Shown: positions 1 to 7,720, counted from the stretch's first letter. The stretch: DNA of 17,211 nucleotides from Thermodesulfovibrio sp. (GCA_027050975.1 JALUAR010000108.1:1-17211); one strand, 5' to 3'. Program-made: numbers and translations. Notes: generated by a model not told the origin, from the letters alone.

Positions 1-42
1 GTAATATGCTCTCTGAAAAAGATGCCGTCCTTACCTTTTGAC

Positions 43-72
43 TTGCCTCTACAAAATAAATTTTTCTATAAT
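43..72 (+). promoter_or_regulatory. Sigma-70-like promoter of the purM operon
   Basis: A TTGCCT -35 element (43-48) lies 18 nt upstream of a perfect TATAAT -10 element (67-72). It faces the purM-led gene string and would give a leader of about 140 nt before the purM start at 219. A TTGACT at 38-43 matches the -35 consensus better but would leave a 23-nt spacer, so I prefer TTGCCT. The leader holds a direct repeat (151-173) but no structure I recognise as a purine riboswitch. Assigned by eye from consensus and spacing only. Confidence 0.55.
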
Positions 73-150
73 GCAATGGTGGTTAATATGCCAATTCTTA
101 AGTAAAATATAGTAAGAAGACTTAATTTTTCCTTTTTATTTGTTAAAGAC

Positions 151-173
151 CGTGACTTTGGTGTGCGTGACTT
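151..173 (+). repeat. Short direct repeat in the purM leader
   Basis: The 8-mer CGTGACTT occurs at 151-158 and again at 166-173, a 15-nt period, in the leader between the predicted promoter and the purM start. Tandem half-sites of this kind can be regulator binding sites, but I cannot match the motif to a known regulator, and two copies of an 8-mer could be chance. Confidence 0.3.
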
Positions 174-218
174 AAAGGGATTCGGGTATTGAAACGATAA
201 TTATTTTTATGGGATACG

Positions 219-1256
219 ATGACGGAAGAGTTAACCTATAAGGCTGCTGGAGTTGACATTGAAGAGGGTGATAGATTTGTGCGTCTGATCTCTTCGCTGG
301 TGAAAGAGACCTTTAGAAAGGGAGTCTTATCCGATATAGGCCATTTTGGTTCTCTTTTTGAGATTGATATCGAAAAATACAAAAAACCTGTACTGGTTAG
401 TGGAACCGATGGTGTTGGCACAAAACTTAAGATTGCCTTTCTTTGTGACAGGCATGATACGGTAGGAATTGACCTGGTGGCAATGTGTGTAAATGATATC
501 ATCACTCTCGGTGCAGAACCGCTCTTTTTTCTTGATTACTTTGCCACCGGTCGGTTGAGTTCCGAGAAGGCTTCTGAGGTGATTAAGGGAATTGTTAAGG
601 GCTGCAAGGAGGCCGGATGTGCCCTTATTGGTGGAGAAACAGCAGAGATGCCCGGCTTTTATGCCGATGGGGAGTATGATCTTTCAGGATTTGCCGTGGG
701 TATAGTGGACAGAGACAGAATAGTTGACGGTAAAGATGTGAAAGAGGGAGATCGGATTATAGGGATTTCCTCAAGCGGTATTCACAGCAATGGATACTCT
801 CTGGTAAGGCGACTCTTTTTTGAGATAAAGGGATATGGGCCGGAGACGTATATGGATGAGATAGGACGCACGCTTGGTGAGGAATTACTGGAGCCTACGC
901 GTATATATGTCAGAGCTGTGAAGGGCCTTATGGAAAAATCGATTCCCATCAAGGCAATGGCTCATATCACCGGTGGAGGAATTCCGGGCAACCTGCCAAG
1001 GGTTTTGCCAGAGGGCTTCGGTGCAAAGATAAAGATAGGGTCATGGCCTGAGCCTCCTATTTTTGGAAAAATAAGAAGCGTAGGGAAGATCTCCGAGGAA
1101 GAGATGCGGAGGGTATTCAATATGGGGATCGGATATGTGGTAATTACCTCCGATGAGTTTGCCGATGCAGCTGTTGAGGCCCTTGCATCTTCCGGGTATC
1201 AGGCATTTATAATAGGAGATATTGTTAAAGGTCAGAAGGGTGTAAATTATGCGTAG
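219..1256 (+). CDS. purM: Phosphoribosylformylglycinamidine cyclo-ligase (AIR synthetase)
   Basis: Catalyses the ATP-dependent ring closure of formylglycinamidine ribonucleotide to aminoimidazole ribonucleotide, the fifth step of de novo purine synthesis, in the cytosol. The 345-residue length is typical of the family. Visible signatures are the ATP-binding glycine-rich SGTDGVGTK (61-69), GIDLVAMCVNDI (83-94), GAEPLFFLDY (98-107), GGETAEMPGFY (138-148) and SSGIHSNGYSLVR (185-197), all characteristic of PurM. The ATG at 219 has only a weak GGGA upstream. An ATG at 209 is out of frame, so 219 remains the best start. It is first in a plus-strand string; its last 8 nt overlap the start of the M23 peptidase gene, so the two are probably translationally coupled. 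No other purine gene is visible in the window. Confidence 0.97.
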   Translation: MTEELTYKAAGVDIEEGDRFVRLISSLVKETFRKGVLSDIGHFGSLFEIDIEKYKKPVLVSGTDGVGTKLKIAFLCDRHDTVGIDLVAMCVNDIITLGAEPLFFLDYFATGRLSSEKASEVIKGIVKGCKEAGCALIGGETAEMPGFYADGEYDLSGFAVGIVDRDRIVDGKDVKEGDRIIGISSSGIHSNGYSLVRRLFFEIKGYGPETYMDEIGRTLGEELLEPTRIYVRAVKGLMEKSIPIKAMAHITGGGIPGNLPRVLPEGFGAKIKIGSWPEPPIFGKIRSVGKISEEEMRRVFNMGIGYVVITSDEFADAAVEALASSGYQAFIIGDIVKGQKGVNYA

Positions 1257-2112
1257 GCTTAAGAAGTTTTTTAAAAGACTTTTTACACCTATTACAATTC
1301 TTCTTATACCACATAGTAACGGAAAGCCCTTCAGGCTTAAACTTCCTTCCTTCGGAATTATCCTGGTTGTTACGCTTTGGCTTTCTTTTACCGCCTTCAT
1401 TATTTCCGTTGGGGTGACAACCAAGGAGTACTATGAACTCAAGGACCAACTGGATTTTTATAAGGATCAGTTCCGAGACCTCACCACTACAATACAGTCC
1501 CTGAAGAAGGCAGAGTCGAGATTTAAAAGGCTCTTTTCCCTTGAAACGAAAGAGGAGATTCTGGAAAGCCTTGATGCAACGGACTTTGGCTCCCTTGACA
1601 TGGAATTACTCAAACGGCAGATAGAAAGAACGATGGATACTGTTGGTGAGATACGAGACTATTTGAGACAACAGAGGGATCTGTACTTTGCCACTCCTAT
1701 GGGGATGCCTGTTGATGACGGTTATATAAGTTCCACTTTTGGCTGGAGGAAACATCCCAAAACAGGTAAGAGACTTTTCCATACCGGCCTTGATATCGCG
1801 GCATGGCCGGGAACTCCTGTCAGGGCAACAGCAGACGGGATAGTAAGCTTTGCTGGCTGGAGCGGAGGAAGCGGAAGGCTGGTAGTTATAGAGCATGGCT
1901 TTGGCTATACAACATGTTATGCCCATAACAGAAAGATTATTGTGAAAGTGGGACAAAAGGTTAAACGGGGTGATATTATTGCGTATGTTGGCTCTACCGG
2001 TAATACCACCGGTCCGCATGTCCATTATGAGGTCTGGATAGATAAAAAACCTGTTAATCCAAAATCATATTTGAGGAGGAATAGTGTTAAGCAAACGAAG
2101 CGACAAGATTGA
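1249..2112 (+). CDS. Membrane-anchored M23 family metallopeptidase
   Basis: A probable peptidoglycan endopeptidase of the LytM/M23 family acting in the periplasm. The 287 residues comprise a short basic cytoplasmic N-terminus, one membrane segment (about 35-57), an alpha-helical, probably coiled-coil stretch (about 60-145) and a C-terminal M23 domain (about 157-275). The zinc-ligand motifs are intact: HTGLD gives H178 and D182, and the HVH motif at 257-259 supplies the last ligand, with H226 in YAH as the usual additional active-site histidine. The protein is therefore predicted to be active rather than a degenerate activator. The start overlaps purM by 8 nt, with a purine-rich AGAAGGG upstream. 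The gene overlaps the following bactofilin gene by 29 nt; M23 peptidases next to bactofilins occur in other bacteria, where the pair shapes the cell wall (for example Csd1 and CcmA in Helicobacter). The same role here is inferred. Confidence 0.93.
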   Translation: MRRLKKFFKRLFTPITILLIPHSNGKPFRLKLPSFGIILVVTLWLSFTAFIISVGVTTKEYYELKDQLDFYKDQFRDLTTTIQSLKKAESRFKRLFSLETKEEILESLDATDFGSLDMELLKRQIERTMDTVGEIRDYLRQQRDLYFATPMGMPVDDGYISSTFGWRKHPKTGKRLFHTGLDIAAWPGTPVRATADGIVSFAGWSGGSGRLVVIEHGFGYTTCYAHNRKIIVKVGQKVKRGDIIAYVGSTGNTTGPHVHYEVWIDKKPVNPKSYLRRNSVKQTKRQD

Positions 2113-2461
2113 GACCTTCATAGGGGCAAACTCATCAATAAAAGGAGAGGCTGAGCTTAAAGGCACGATCCGTATTGATGGGAAGTTTGAGGGAAATATC
2201 CGTGCTGACTGGGTTGTTATAGGTGAGAAGGGCTATATGAAGGGTGACATTTATGCCACGGGAGTTATTGTGGGAGGTACGATTGAAGGAAACATCATTG
2301 CCAGTGAGTCTCTCGAGATAAAATCAAAGGGCCGTGTATATGGTGATGTACAGACAAAGAAGCTTACCATTATTGAGGGTGGAGTATTTGAGGGACGTTC
2401 AAGGATGAAAGATCAGTCCAAGGTTGTTGAACTGGAGCAGAAGGTAGCAGCCAAGCAGTGA
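2084..2461 (+). CDS. Bactofilin (polymer-forming cytoskeletal protein)
   Basis: Bactofilins polymerise without nucleotide into filaments on the inner face of the membrane and position cell-wall enzymes. This 125-residue protein has the family layout: a short disordered N-terminus, then a right-handed beta-helix core (about 11-105) made of repeating hydrophobic-glycine turns such as IKGEAELKGTIRIDGKFEGN and VIVGGTIEGNIIA, and a charged C-terminal tail. The start is a GTG preceded by AGGAGG at 2074-2079 with a 4-nt gap. It lies inside the end of the M23 gene (29-nt overlap), and the stop overlaps the next start in a GTGA junction. Neighbouring an M23 peptidase supports a cell-shape role. Confidence 0.92.
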   Translation: MLSKRSDKIETFIGANSSIKGEAELKGTIRIDGKFEGNIRADWVVIGEKGYMKGDIYATGVIVGGTIEGNIIASESLEIKSKGRVYGDVQTKKLTIIEGGVFEGRSRMKDQSKVVELEQKVAAKQ

Positions 2462-4383
2462 AGGTCAGAAGGAGGATATACCAGAGCAATCTTCCTCTTG
2501 ATGAAGCCCTTAAAAAGTGGCAGGCATTCCTCAATAGAATATCCCCAACCGAGGAAGAGACTGTAGCAGTATCAGACTCCCTCGGTAGAGTGACCTCCAG
2601 AGCTGTATTTGCCAAAATATCGTCTCCTTTCTTTCATTCATCCGCCATGGATGGTTATGCTGTCCGGTTTAACGAAACCTTCGGGGCTTCGGAAACAAAC
2701 CCTTTAAAACTTAAGGTACCTGAACAGGCTGTCCCTGTAAATACAGGGGAGCCACTTCCGGATGGATTCAATGCGGTGATCATGGTGGAGGATGTTCATC
2801 AAGAGGGAAAGTTCATAGTTATCCACTCTCCGGTTACACCATATCAGCATGTAAGAACAGTAGGTGAGGACATTGTTCAGACTGAATTGATACTGCCGGA
2901 AAATCACCTTATTGGTCCGGTGGATATCGGAGCCATGCTTGCAGGTGGAAATACAGAGGTATATGTAAGAAGAAAACCCAGGATAACCATTATTCCTACA
3001 GGCGCGGAGATTATCAGTCCAGGTGAGGAGCTAACAAAAGGGAAGATTATAGACTCTAACAGCTACATGATCGGAGCCATGGTCAGGCAGTGGGGAGGAG
3101 AGTGGATCAGGGACGAGATCGTACCTGATGACGTGGATCTGCTCAAGGAACATCTACAGAAGGCAGTAGAGCATAGTGATGCTGTAGTGATAATTGCAGG
3201 TACCTCAGCCGGAACAAAGGATTTTACGTCACATGTTATAGAATCAATGGGAGAGATTATTCTTCACGGAGTGAGTATAAAACCGGGCAGGCCGATTATA
3301 CTTGGTTCGATCAATAACAAAGGGATTATAGGTCTGCCGGGTTATCCTGTTAGCGCCTTTATAACCTTTGAACTCTTTGCAAAAGGTCTTGTTTATCGCC
3401 TCCTTGGCATGGAGCCCGATCCCAGAGACACAATCACTGCCTATCTTTCAAGATCTGTACATTCCTCACTCGGACATGATGAGTTTTTGAGGGTAAAGAT
3501 TGGAAAGGTTACGGACAGATACATTGCAACACCTATCAGAAGAGGGGCTGGAGCCCTTATGACACTGCAGCGTGCCGATGCAATAGTGCATATCCCTGCC
3601 ATGAATGAGGGGATTGCTGCTAACACCGCTGTTCAGGCACAGCTGCTCAAGTCGATCAGGGAGATAGAAGGTACGATTGTATGTATCGGTAGCCATGATA
3701 ATGCCCTGGACATCTTGGCAAATCAGTTAAAAAAACGGTATCCTGCCTTCAGTCTATCATCTGCCCATGTTGGTTCCATGGGTGGGTTGATGGCTATCAA
3801 ACGTGGAGAGGCCCATATCGCAGGCACCCATCTGCTCGATGAAAGCTCAGGACAGTACAATATACCTTTTATAGAGAAGCTTCTCAAAGATGTGGATCTG
3901 CAGTTGATAAACCTTGTGTACAGACAGCAGGGATTGATAGTAAAAAAGGGAAATCCGAAAGGGATCAGATCAATTGAGGATCTTACCAGAAAAGATGTGA
4001 TTTTTATCAACAGGCAGGCCGGCTCCGGAACAAGGCTCCTGACGGATAAATGTCTCAGAGACAAAGGCATCAGACCAGAGGATATTCACGGATACGACAG
4101 AGAGGAGTATACTCATATGGGGGTGGCATCAGCCGTAGCATCGGGTGTTGCAGATGCAGGTATGGGAATACTCACGGCTGCAGTGGCTCTTGGTCTTGAT
4201 TTCATACCTGTAGCAAAAGAGAGATATGATCTTGTGGTGCCTGTTAAGTATCTTGAAATGCCCCAGATAGAGGCCCTTATTTCTATTATTACTGAGGACC
4301 GTGAATTCAAAAGCATGGTCCAGAATCTGGGAGGATATGATACATCTGACATGGGAAAGGTGGTTTTTGAGCAGAGAAGATGA
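2458..4383 (+). CDS. MoeA molybdopterin molybdotransferase fused to a PBP-like (COG1910-type) domain
   Basis: A two-part protein of 641 residues. Residues about 10-397 are MoeA, which inserts molybdate or tungstate into adenylylated molybdopterin. SAMDGYAV (62-69) carries the conserved MoeA aspartate (D65), followed by PVNTGEPLPDG (93-103), IIPTGAEI (178-185), KPGRPI (275-280) and LPGYPVSAF (293-301). The loop usually written SGGVSVGxxD is altered to AGTSAGTKDF (247-256), keeping the aspartate (D255). Residues about 405-640 form a substrate-binding-protein-like domain with GSHDNALDILANQL (411-424), GSMGGLMAIKRGEAHIAGTH (439-458) and RQAGSGTRLL (519-528), the type annotated as molybdate-binding in COG1910. 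No signal peptide is present, so this domain acts in the cytosol, perhaps in metal or cofactor recognition. The GTG start overlaps the bactofilin stop by 4 nt, and the stop overlaps the next ATG by 4 nt. Confidence 0.92.
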   Translation: MKVRRRIYQSNLPLDEALKKWQAFLNRISPTEEETVAVSDSLGRVTSRAVFAKISSPFFHSSAMDGYAVRFNETFGASETNPLKLKVPEQAVPVNTGEPLPDGFNAVIMVEDVHQEGKFIVIHSPVTPYQHVRTVGEDIVQTELILPENHLIGPVDIGAMLAGGNTEVYVRRKPRITIIPTGAEIISPGEELTKGKIIDSNSYMIGAMVRQWGGEWIRDEIVPDDVDLLKEHLQKAVEHSDAVVIIAGTSAGTKDFTSHVIESMGEIILHGVSIKPGRPIILGSINNKGIIGLPGYPVSAFITFELFAKGLVYRLLGMEPDPRDTITAYLSRSVHSSLGHDEFLRVKIGKVTDRYIATPIRRGAGALMTLQRADAIVHIPAMNEGIAANTAVQAQLLKSIREIEGTIVCIGSHDNALDILANQLKKRYPAFSLSSAHVGSMGGLMAIKRGEAHIAGTHLLDESSGQYNIPFIEKLLKDVDLQLINLVYRQQGLIVKKGNPKGIRSIEDLTRKDVIFINRQAGSGTRLLTDKCLRDKGIRPEDIHGYDREEYTHMGVASAVASGVADAGMGILTAAVALGLDFIPVAKERYDLVVPVKYLEMPQIEALISIITEDREFKSMVQNLGGYDTSDMGKVVFEQRR

Positions 4384-5864
4384 GCAAGTCTCTATGTTAT
4401 CAGATGGTTCTGTCTCTTCCTTCTCCCACATCAGATGACAAAAGGGCGGATGTGGAAAGACTGAAAGAGGCCAGTGGCTTACGGGACTTAAAGATTCCCC
4501 TTTCTCTAATGAGGATGCTTCCTCAGGAACTCCGGCGAAATAATTACAAGATAAGCCCACTCTTCGCAATAAGTGATGCAGCCGATGTATTGGTAGAAAT
4601 AGATGCAGAGCAATTCTGGGGATTAGCCATTGATATAGGTACCACAAATATTGTGGCTTCACTACATGACCTGAAAGCCATGGAGGAAGTTGGAAAAATA
4701 CGCCTGGTCAATCCTCAAACAACCTATGGCGTTGATCTTCTCAGCAGGATTCATTATGCGATGACAGGTAAGTTGGATGAGATGCGGGAGACCCTCGTCA
4801 GGGGACTGAACAGACTTATTGGAGAGTTAACCCAGAAGGCAGGGATATCTTCCGAAGGGATATATGCGGTAACAATTGCATGTAATACCGTGATGACCCA
4901 TTTTCTCCTTGGTCTTGATGTAAGTACCATTCCGGTTGAACCCTATATCCCGGTGGTCTTTAAGCCGGGATTCTTTTCAGCAAAGGACCTTGGACTGACA
5001 ACAAACCCTCTGGCTACAGTATATATTTTCCCGAATGCCGGTAGCTATGTGGGAGGAGATATTATTTCGGGAATCCTCTCCACAGGGCTTTTCAAGTCCG
5101 ATCTTCCCTCCGTGCTTATTGATGTGGGTACAAATGCGGAGGTGGTTGTGGGTACAAAGGATTGGATTCTTGTGGGAGCAGGAGCTGCAGGACCTGCTTT
5201 AGAGGGAGGCATACTTTCCTCTGGTATGACTGCAGAGTCCGGGGCAATCTATAGAATAGACATTGATGACAAGACCAAAGAGGTTAGTTATCTTACAATT
5301 GAAGATGCTCCTGCACAGGGAATATGTGGTTCAGGAGTTATTGATCTGATTGCCGAGATGTACAGGACGGGAATAATAGATAGACAAGGAAGGTTCACTG
5401 AAAAGGCTCCTCTTGAAGTGGATGAAAACGGAGAAGATCTATTCGTGGTTGCCAAAGGTGAGCATGGTTTGATCGGGATTAAACAGAGGGAGGTGGAGAA
5501 TTTTCTCAGGTCTAAGGCTGCTATGTTTACATCCCTTTATGTAATGCTCGCCTCACTGGGCTTGAGCTTTTCTGATATAGAAAGGTTTTATATAGCCGGA
5601 GCCCTTGGCTCAGGTGTTAGAGTCGAAAAGGCAATCCTCCTTGGCATGCTACCGGATGTGGACAGAGAGAGATTTGTAGCAGTGGGAAATACATCCATAG
5701 CAGGTGCCAGAGCACTGCTACATAATGCCGAACTTCTTAAGGAGATTGAGATGATTCATCAGATAATAACCTACAAGGAGATGAATACGGACAGGGAGTT
5801 TATGAGCAATTTCCCTTCTGCCTTATTCATTCCCCATACCAATCCGGAGGTGCTTAAAGGATAA
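4380..5864 (+). CDS. RACo-like ASKHA-domain ATPase lacking the N-terminal [2Fe-2S] domain
   Basis: Resembles the C-terminal part of reductive activators of corrinoid proteins (RACo/RamA-type), which use ATP and a [2Fe-2S] ferredoxin-like domain to restore Co(I) in methyltransferase corrinoids. The 494 residues show an ASKHA fold: phosphate loop 1 AIDIGTTN (83-90), phosphate loop 2 IDVGTNAE (247-254), GPALEGG (271-277), GICGSG (314-319) and the adenosine-region IAGALGSG (405-412). Characterised family members are longer and begin with a ferredoxin-like domain. The first 80 residues here contain a single cysteine (C6), so no [2Fe-2S] cluster can be bound. The ATG overlaps the MoeA-fusion stop by 4 nt, implying coupled expression. 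No corrinoid methyltransferase is present in the window. The reductant and the target are unknown; activation of some other cofactor enzyme is possible. Confidence 0.85.
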   Translation: MSKSLCYQMVLSLPSPTSDDKRADVERLKEASGLRDLKIPLSLMRMLPQELRRNNYKISPLFAISDAADVLVEIDAEQFWGLAIDIGTTNIVASLHDLKAMEEVGKIRLVNPQTTYGVDLLSRIHYAMTGKLDEMRETLVRGLNRLIGELTQKAGISSEGIYAVTIACNTVMTHFLLGLDVSTIPVEPYIPVVFKPGFFSAKDLGLTTNPLATVYIFPNAGSYVGGDIISGILSTGLFKSDLPSVLIDVGTNAEVVVGTKDWILVGAGAAGPALEGGILSSGMTAESGAIYRIDIDDKTKEVSYLTIEDAPAQGICGSGVIDLIAEMYRTGIIDRQGRFTEKAPLEVDENGEDLFVVAKGEHGLIGIKQREVENFLRSKAAMFTSLYVMLASLGLSFSDIERFYIAGALGSGVRVEKAILLGMLPDVDRERFVAVGNTSIAGARALLHNAELLKEIEMIHQIITYKEMNTDREFMSNFPSALFIPHTNPEVLKG

Positions 5865-5871
5865 AAACGTT

Positions 5872-6204
5872 TCAACTCTCCTGTCCTTCCTCCATGAGTA
5901 TATCATCGACCCAGCTTAAAGCAGCCGAAACAGTGGGAAAGCCTATTGTGCTGGTAAGCAGAATTATTGCATGATAGACTTCCTCGGGAGATGCCCCTGC
6001 CTCTATTGCCCTTCGTGCGTGGCTGTGAACTGCTCCCTCTGAACGTATAGCCGCCGAAGCAGCAAGCTGGATTAGATGGGATGTTTTTTCATCAATCGGC
6101 CCCTGTTTCCTGACAACTTTACCCAGATTTCCCACAGCCCTGAAAAGTTCCTTGTATCTCTTTTTAATACGGGAGTACTGCTTCGGTAATTTTTCCTTTG
6201 CCAT
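5872..6204 (-). CDS. Carboxymuconolactone decarboxylase (CMD/AhpD-like) family protein without the CxxC pair
   Basis: A small all-helical protein of 110 residues of the AhpD/CMD-like fold. The family signature region reads SEGAVHSHARRAIEAGAS (55-72), followed by EEVYHAIILLTSTIGFPTVS, which matches the C-terminal helices of the family. In peroxidase members this region carries CxxC with a following histidine; here the cysteines are replaced (S55 and A58) while H62 is kept, so a disulphide-reductase role is unlikely. I choose the ATG at 6204 because a near-perfect AAGGAGGT lies just upstream and a strong promoter at 6236-6264 sits between it and an earlier in-frame ATG at 6318. The gene converges on the RACo-like gene with only 7 nt between their stop codons. 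The substrate is unknown. Confidence 0.85.
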   Translation of the reverse strand: MAKEKLPKQYSRIKKRYKELFRAVGNLGKVVRKQGPIDEKTSHLIQLAASAAIRSEGAVHSHARRAIEAGASPEEVYHAIILLTSTIGFPTVSAALSWVDDILMEEGQES

Positions 6205-6235
6205 TTTGTACCTCCTTGCAGGGGTTCTTAAAGAT

Positions 6236-6264
6236 ATAATACTGCATTGTCTTTGAAATATCAA
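6236..6264 (-). promoter_or_regulatory. Sigma-70-like promoter of the CMD-family gene
   Basis: Read on the minus strand, TTGATA (6264-6259) and TATTAT (6241-6236) are separated by exactly 17 nt. The predicted transcript would start about 25 nt upstream of the ATG at 6204, leaving room for the AAGGAGGT ribosome binding site. This supports the shorter start of the CMD-family gene, because the earlier in-frame ATG at 6318 would lie upstream of the promoter. Confidence 0.6.
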
Positions 6265-6350
6265 TAAATAAAGTGGCTGTTCAGATAAATCCAGGGATGG
6301 TTCTTGTCGGTTCTCCATATTCGCGCTGAGCCAGGGAATACGGAGTAATG

Positions 6351-6389
6351 GAACATTTGGAGGACGAGGCTATGGCTCGTGGGATGTTC
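6351..6389 (-). terminator. Possible hairpin downstream of the CheW-CheZ gene
   Basis: Nested inverted repeats: outer arms GAACAT (6351-6356) and ATGTTC (6384-6389), inner arms ACGAG (6364-6368) and CTCGT (6376-6380). It lies 30 nt past the CheW-CheZ stop on the minus strand. The arms are short and separated by internal loops, and no U-tract follows on the minus strand, so this is a weak candidate for termination or RNA end protection. Confidence 0.25.
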
Positions 6390-6418
6390 GGGAAATTATC
6401 TCCTTCCTATAAACAGGC

Positions 6419-7687
6419 TTAAAAACCGAACTCCTTCAGTAATGCATCAACATCCTCCTGGGAGGTAAGAGAGTCTTCTGCCTCCTCTGTTGTCGGGCCT
6501 TTGAGATATTCATCTTTCTTCTCAGGCTCTATCTTAACCCCAAAAACCTTTATTAATCTTACAAGCTGACCCTCAAGCTCTGTTACAAGAGTGATAACCC
6601 GTTTTATTATCTGACCCGTAAGGTCCTGGTATTCCTGTGCTAATAATACTTCCATGAAATCCGTATTCATCTCCTCAAGAGATCGTCTCAGGAATCGTAT
6701 TGCCTCCTTTTCTTCTCCATCTTCCATCTCTTTTTGCTTCAGAAAATCATCAAGGATGTCCAGCCTCTTTACTATATCACTCTGAAGAGAGAGATTCTTC
6801 TCCATCAGACCTATAGTTTTTTCTGCAGCCTCTTCAGTTTTTGTAATGACCCACTGTAGCTTGTCTGCTGCCTCTGGCATTTCCTCAAGGGCCATGTTTT
6901 TCAGCCTCGGATCGATAAGGGTCTTGAATTCCGTTAGTGCATTGTGGAGATTTCTTGTGATTTTGCCAACCTCTGTAAATAGTTCCTTCTCTCCTACGGT
7001 TGACAGCTCAAGGAGAATCCGTTCTGCTTCTTCCAGTGCACCTTCTGAAAGTGCATCAAGAAATAGTTGTATTTTTACCATTATCTGTTCTATTGTTTCT
7101 TTCTCCACGCCCTTTGATTCAGCCTGTTCTATTAGCCGTTCTTTTACCTCTTTGATAATGTACTCGCCTCCCATGCCTGAGACCTTTTTAGTGACAATCA
7201 CAGATCCGTCCTCGCTAAGTTCTTCGTTGATGATGTTTTCTTGAAGGAGGTAGAGATCAATTCCGGAAAGGAGCTTTGTAAAGTCCAGTATCTGTACAAT
7301 TCTATCACTACTCAGGGTTGCCACACCTTTTATGTAGTCATCCTTAGCAGAGGAGACAAGTTCTATATTCGTCTCGACAATATCCTCGGTAATATCAATT
7401 ACACCGGTTATATTATCAACTATGCCTCCTATTGTAAGTCTTCCAGCATTTACAACAATGATACGTTTGTCTCTTGTGTCAGCACCATTGTCATTAATTC
7501 CCATCCTCTTTTTTAACTCGATTACAGGAATGACTTTGCCTCTTAAATTAATGATTCCATTTATGTAATCAGGAGACTCGGGAATTTTCGTGGTTGGTAC
7601 CGGCTTTATGATTTCTTGCACTTGGAGTATGGGGATGGAAAACTCTTCGTTATTTAACTGAAAAGCAATGAATTGTCCTGATAACAT
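6419..7687 (-). CDS. CheW-CheZ fusion: chemotaxis coupling domain joined to CheY-P phosphatase
   Basis: A 422-residue cytoplasmic protein with two chemotaxis modules. Residues 3-140 are a CheW domain, the scaffold linking receptors to CheA, with FIAFQLNNEEFSIPILQVQE (6-25), GIINLRGKVIPVIEL (44-58) and a C-terminal VQILDFTKLL (131-140). Residues about 141-227 are a helical linker. Residues about 228-422 match CheZ: a long helical hairpin (LFTEVGKITRNLHNALTEF, 236-254), the catalytic motif QDLTGQ (354-359) with D355 and Q359 corresponding to E. coli D143 and Q147, and the CheY-binding tail SQEDVDALLKEFGF (409-422). Both activities therefore look intact, and the fusion would place CheY-P dephosphorylation at the receptor array. 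The ATG at 7687 has AGGAGG upstream, and a sigma-28-like promoter lies at 7721-7747. No other chemotaxis gene is visible nearby. Confidence 0.92.
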   Translation of the reverse strand: MLSGQFIAFQLNNEEFSIPILQVQEIIKPVPTTKIPESPDYINGIINLRGKVIPVIELKKRMGINDNGADTRDKRIIVVNAGRLTIGGIVDNITGVIDITEDIVETNIELVSSAKDDYIKGVATLSSDRIVQILDFTKLLSGIDLYLLQENIINEELSEDGSVIVTKKVSGMGGEYIIKEVKERLIEQAESKGVEKETIEQIMVKIQLFLDALSEGALEEAERILLELSTVGEKELFTEVGKITRNLHNALTEFKTLIDPRLKNMALEEMPEAADKLQWVITKTEEAAEKTIGLMEKNLSLQSDIVKRLDILDDFLKQKEMEDGEEKEAIRFLRRSLEEMNTDFMEVLLAQEYQDLTGQIIKRVITLVTELEGQLVRLIKVFGVKIEPEKKDEYLKGPTTEEAEDSLTSQEDVDALLKEFGF

Positions 7688-7720
7688 AGACGCCTCCTCT
7701 CTTGTTGTTTTATTACTGTT

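Noticed and set aside
38..43. TTGACT as the -35 element of the purM promoter
   Set aside because: It would leave a 23-nt spacer to the TATAAT; TTGCCT at 43-48 gives 18 nt.
1..105. Open frame at the left edge as the end of an upstream gene
   Set aside because: It is short, has no recognisable protein pattern and overlaps the predicted promoter; it is probably chance.
73..218. Purine riboswitch in the purM leader
   Set aside because: I looked for the conserved junction and loop pattern of the purine aptamer and did not find it; only a short direct repeat is visible.
5872..6318. Longer version of the CMD-family protein starting at the ATG at 6318
   Set aside because: The extra 38 residues do not resemble the family, a good -35/-10 pair lies inside that stretch, and the ATG at 6204 has a near-perfect ribosome binding site.
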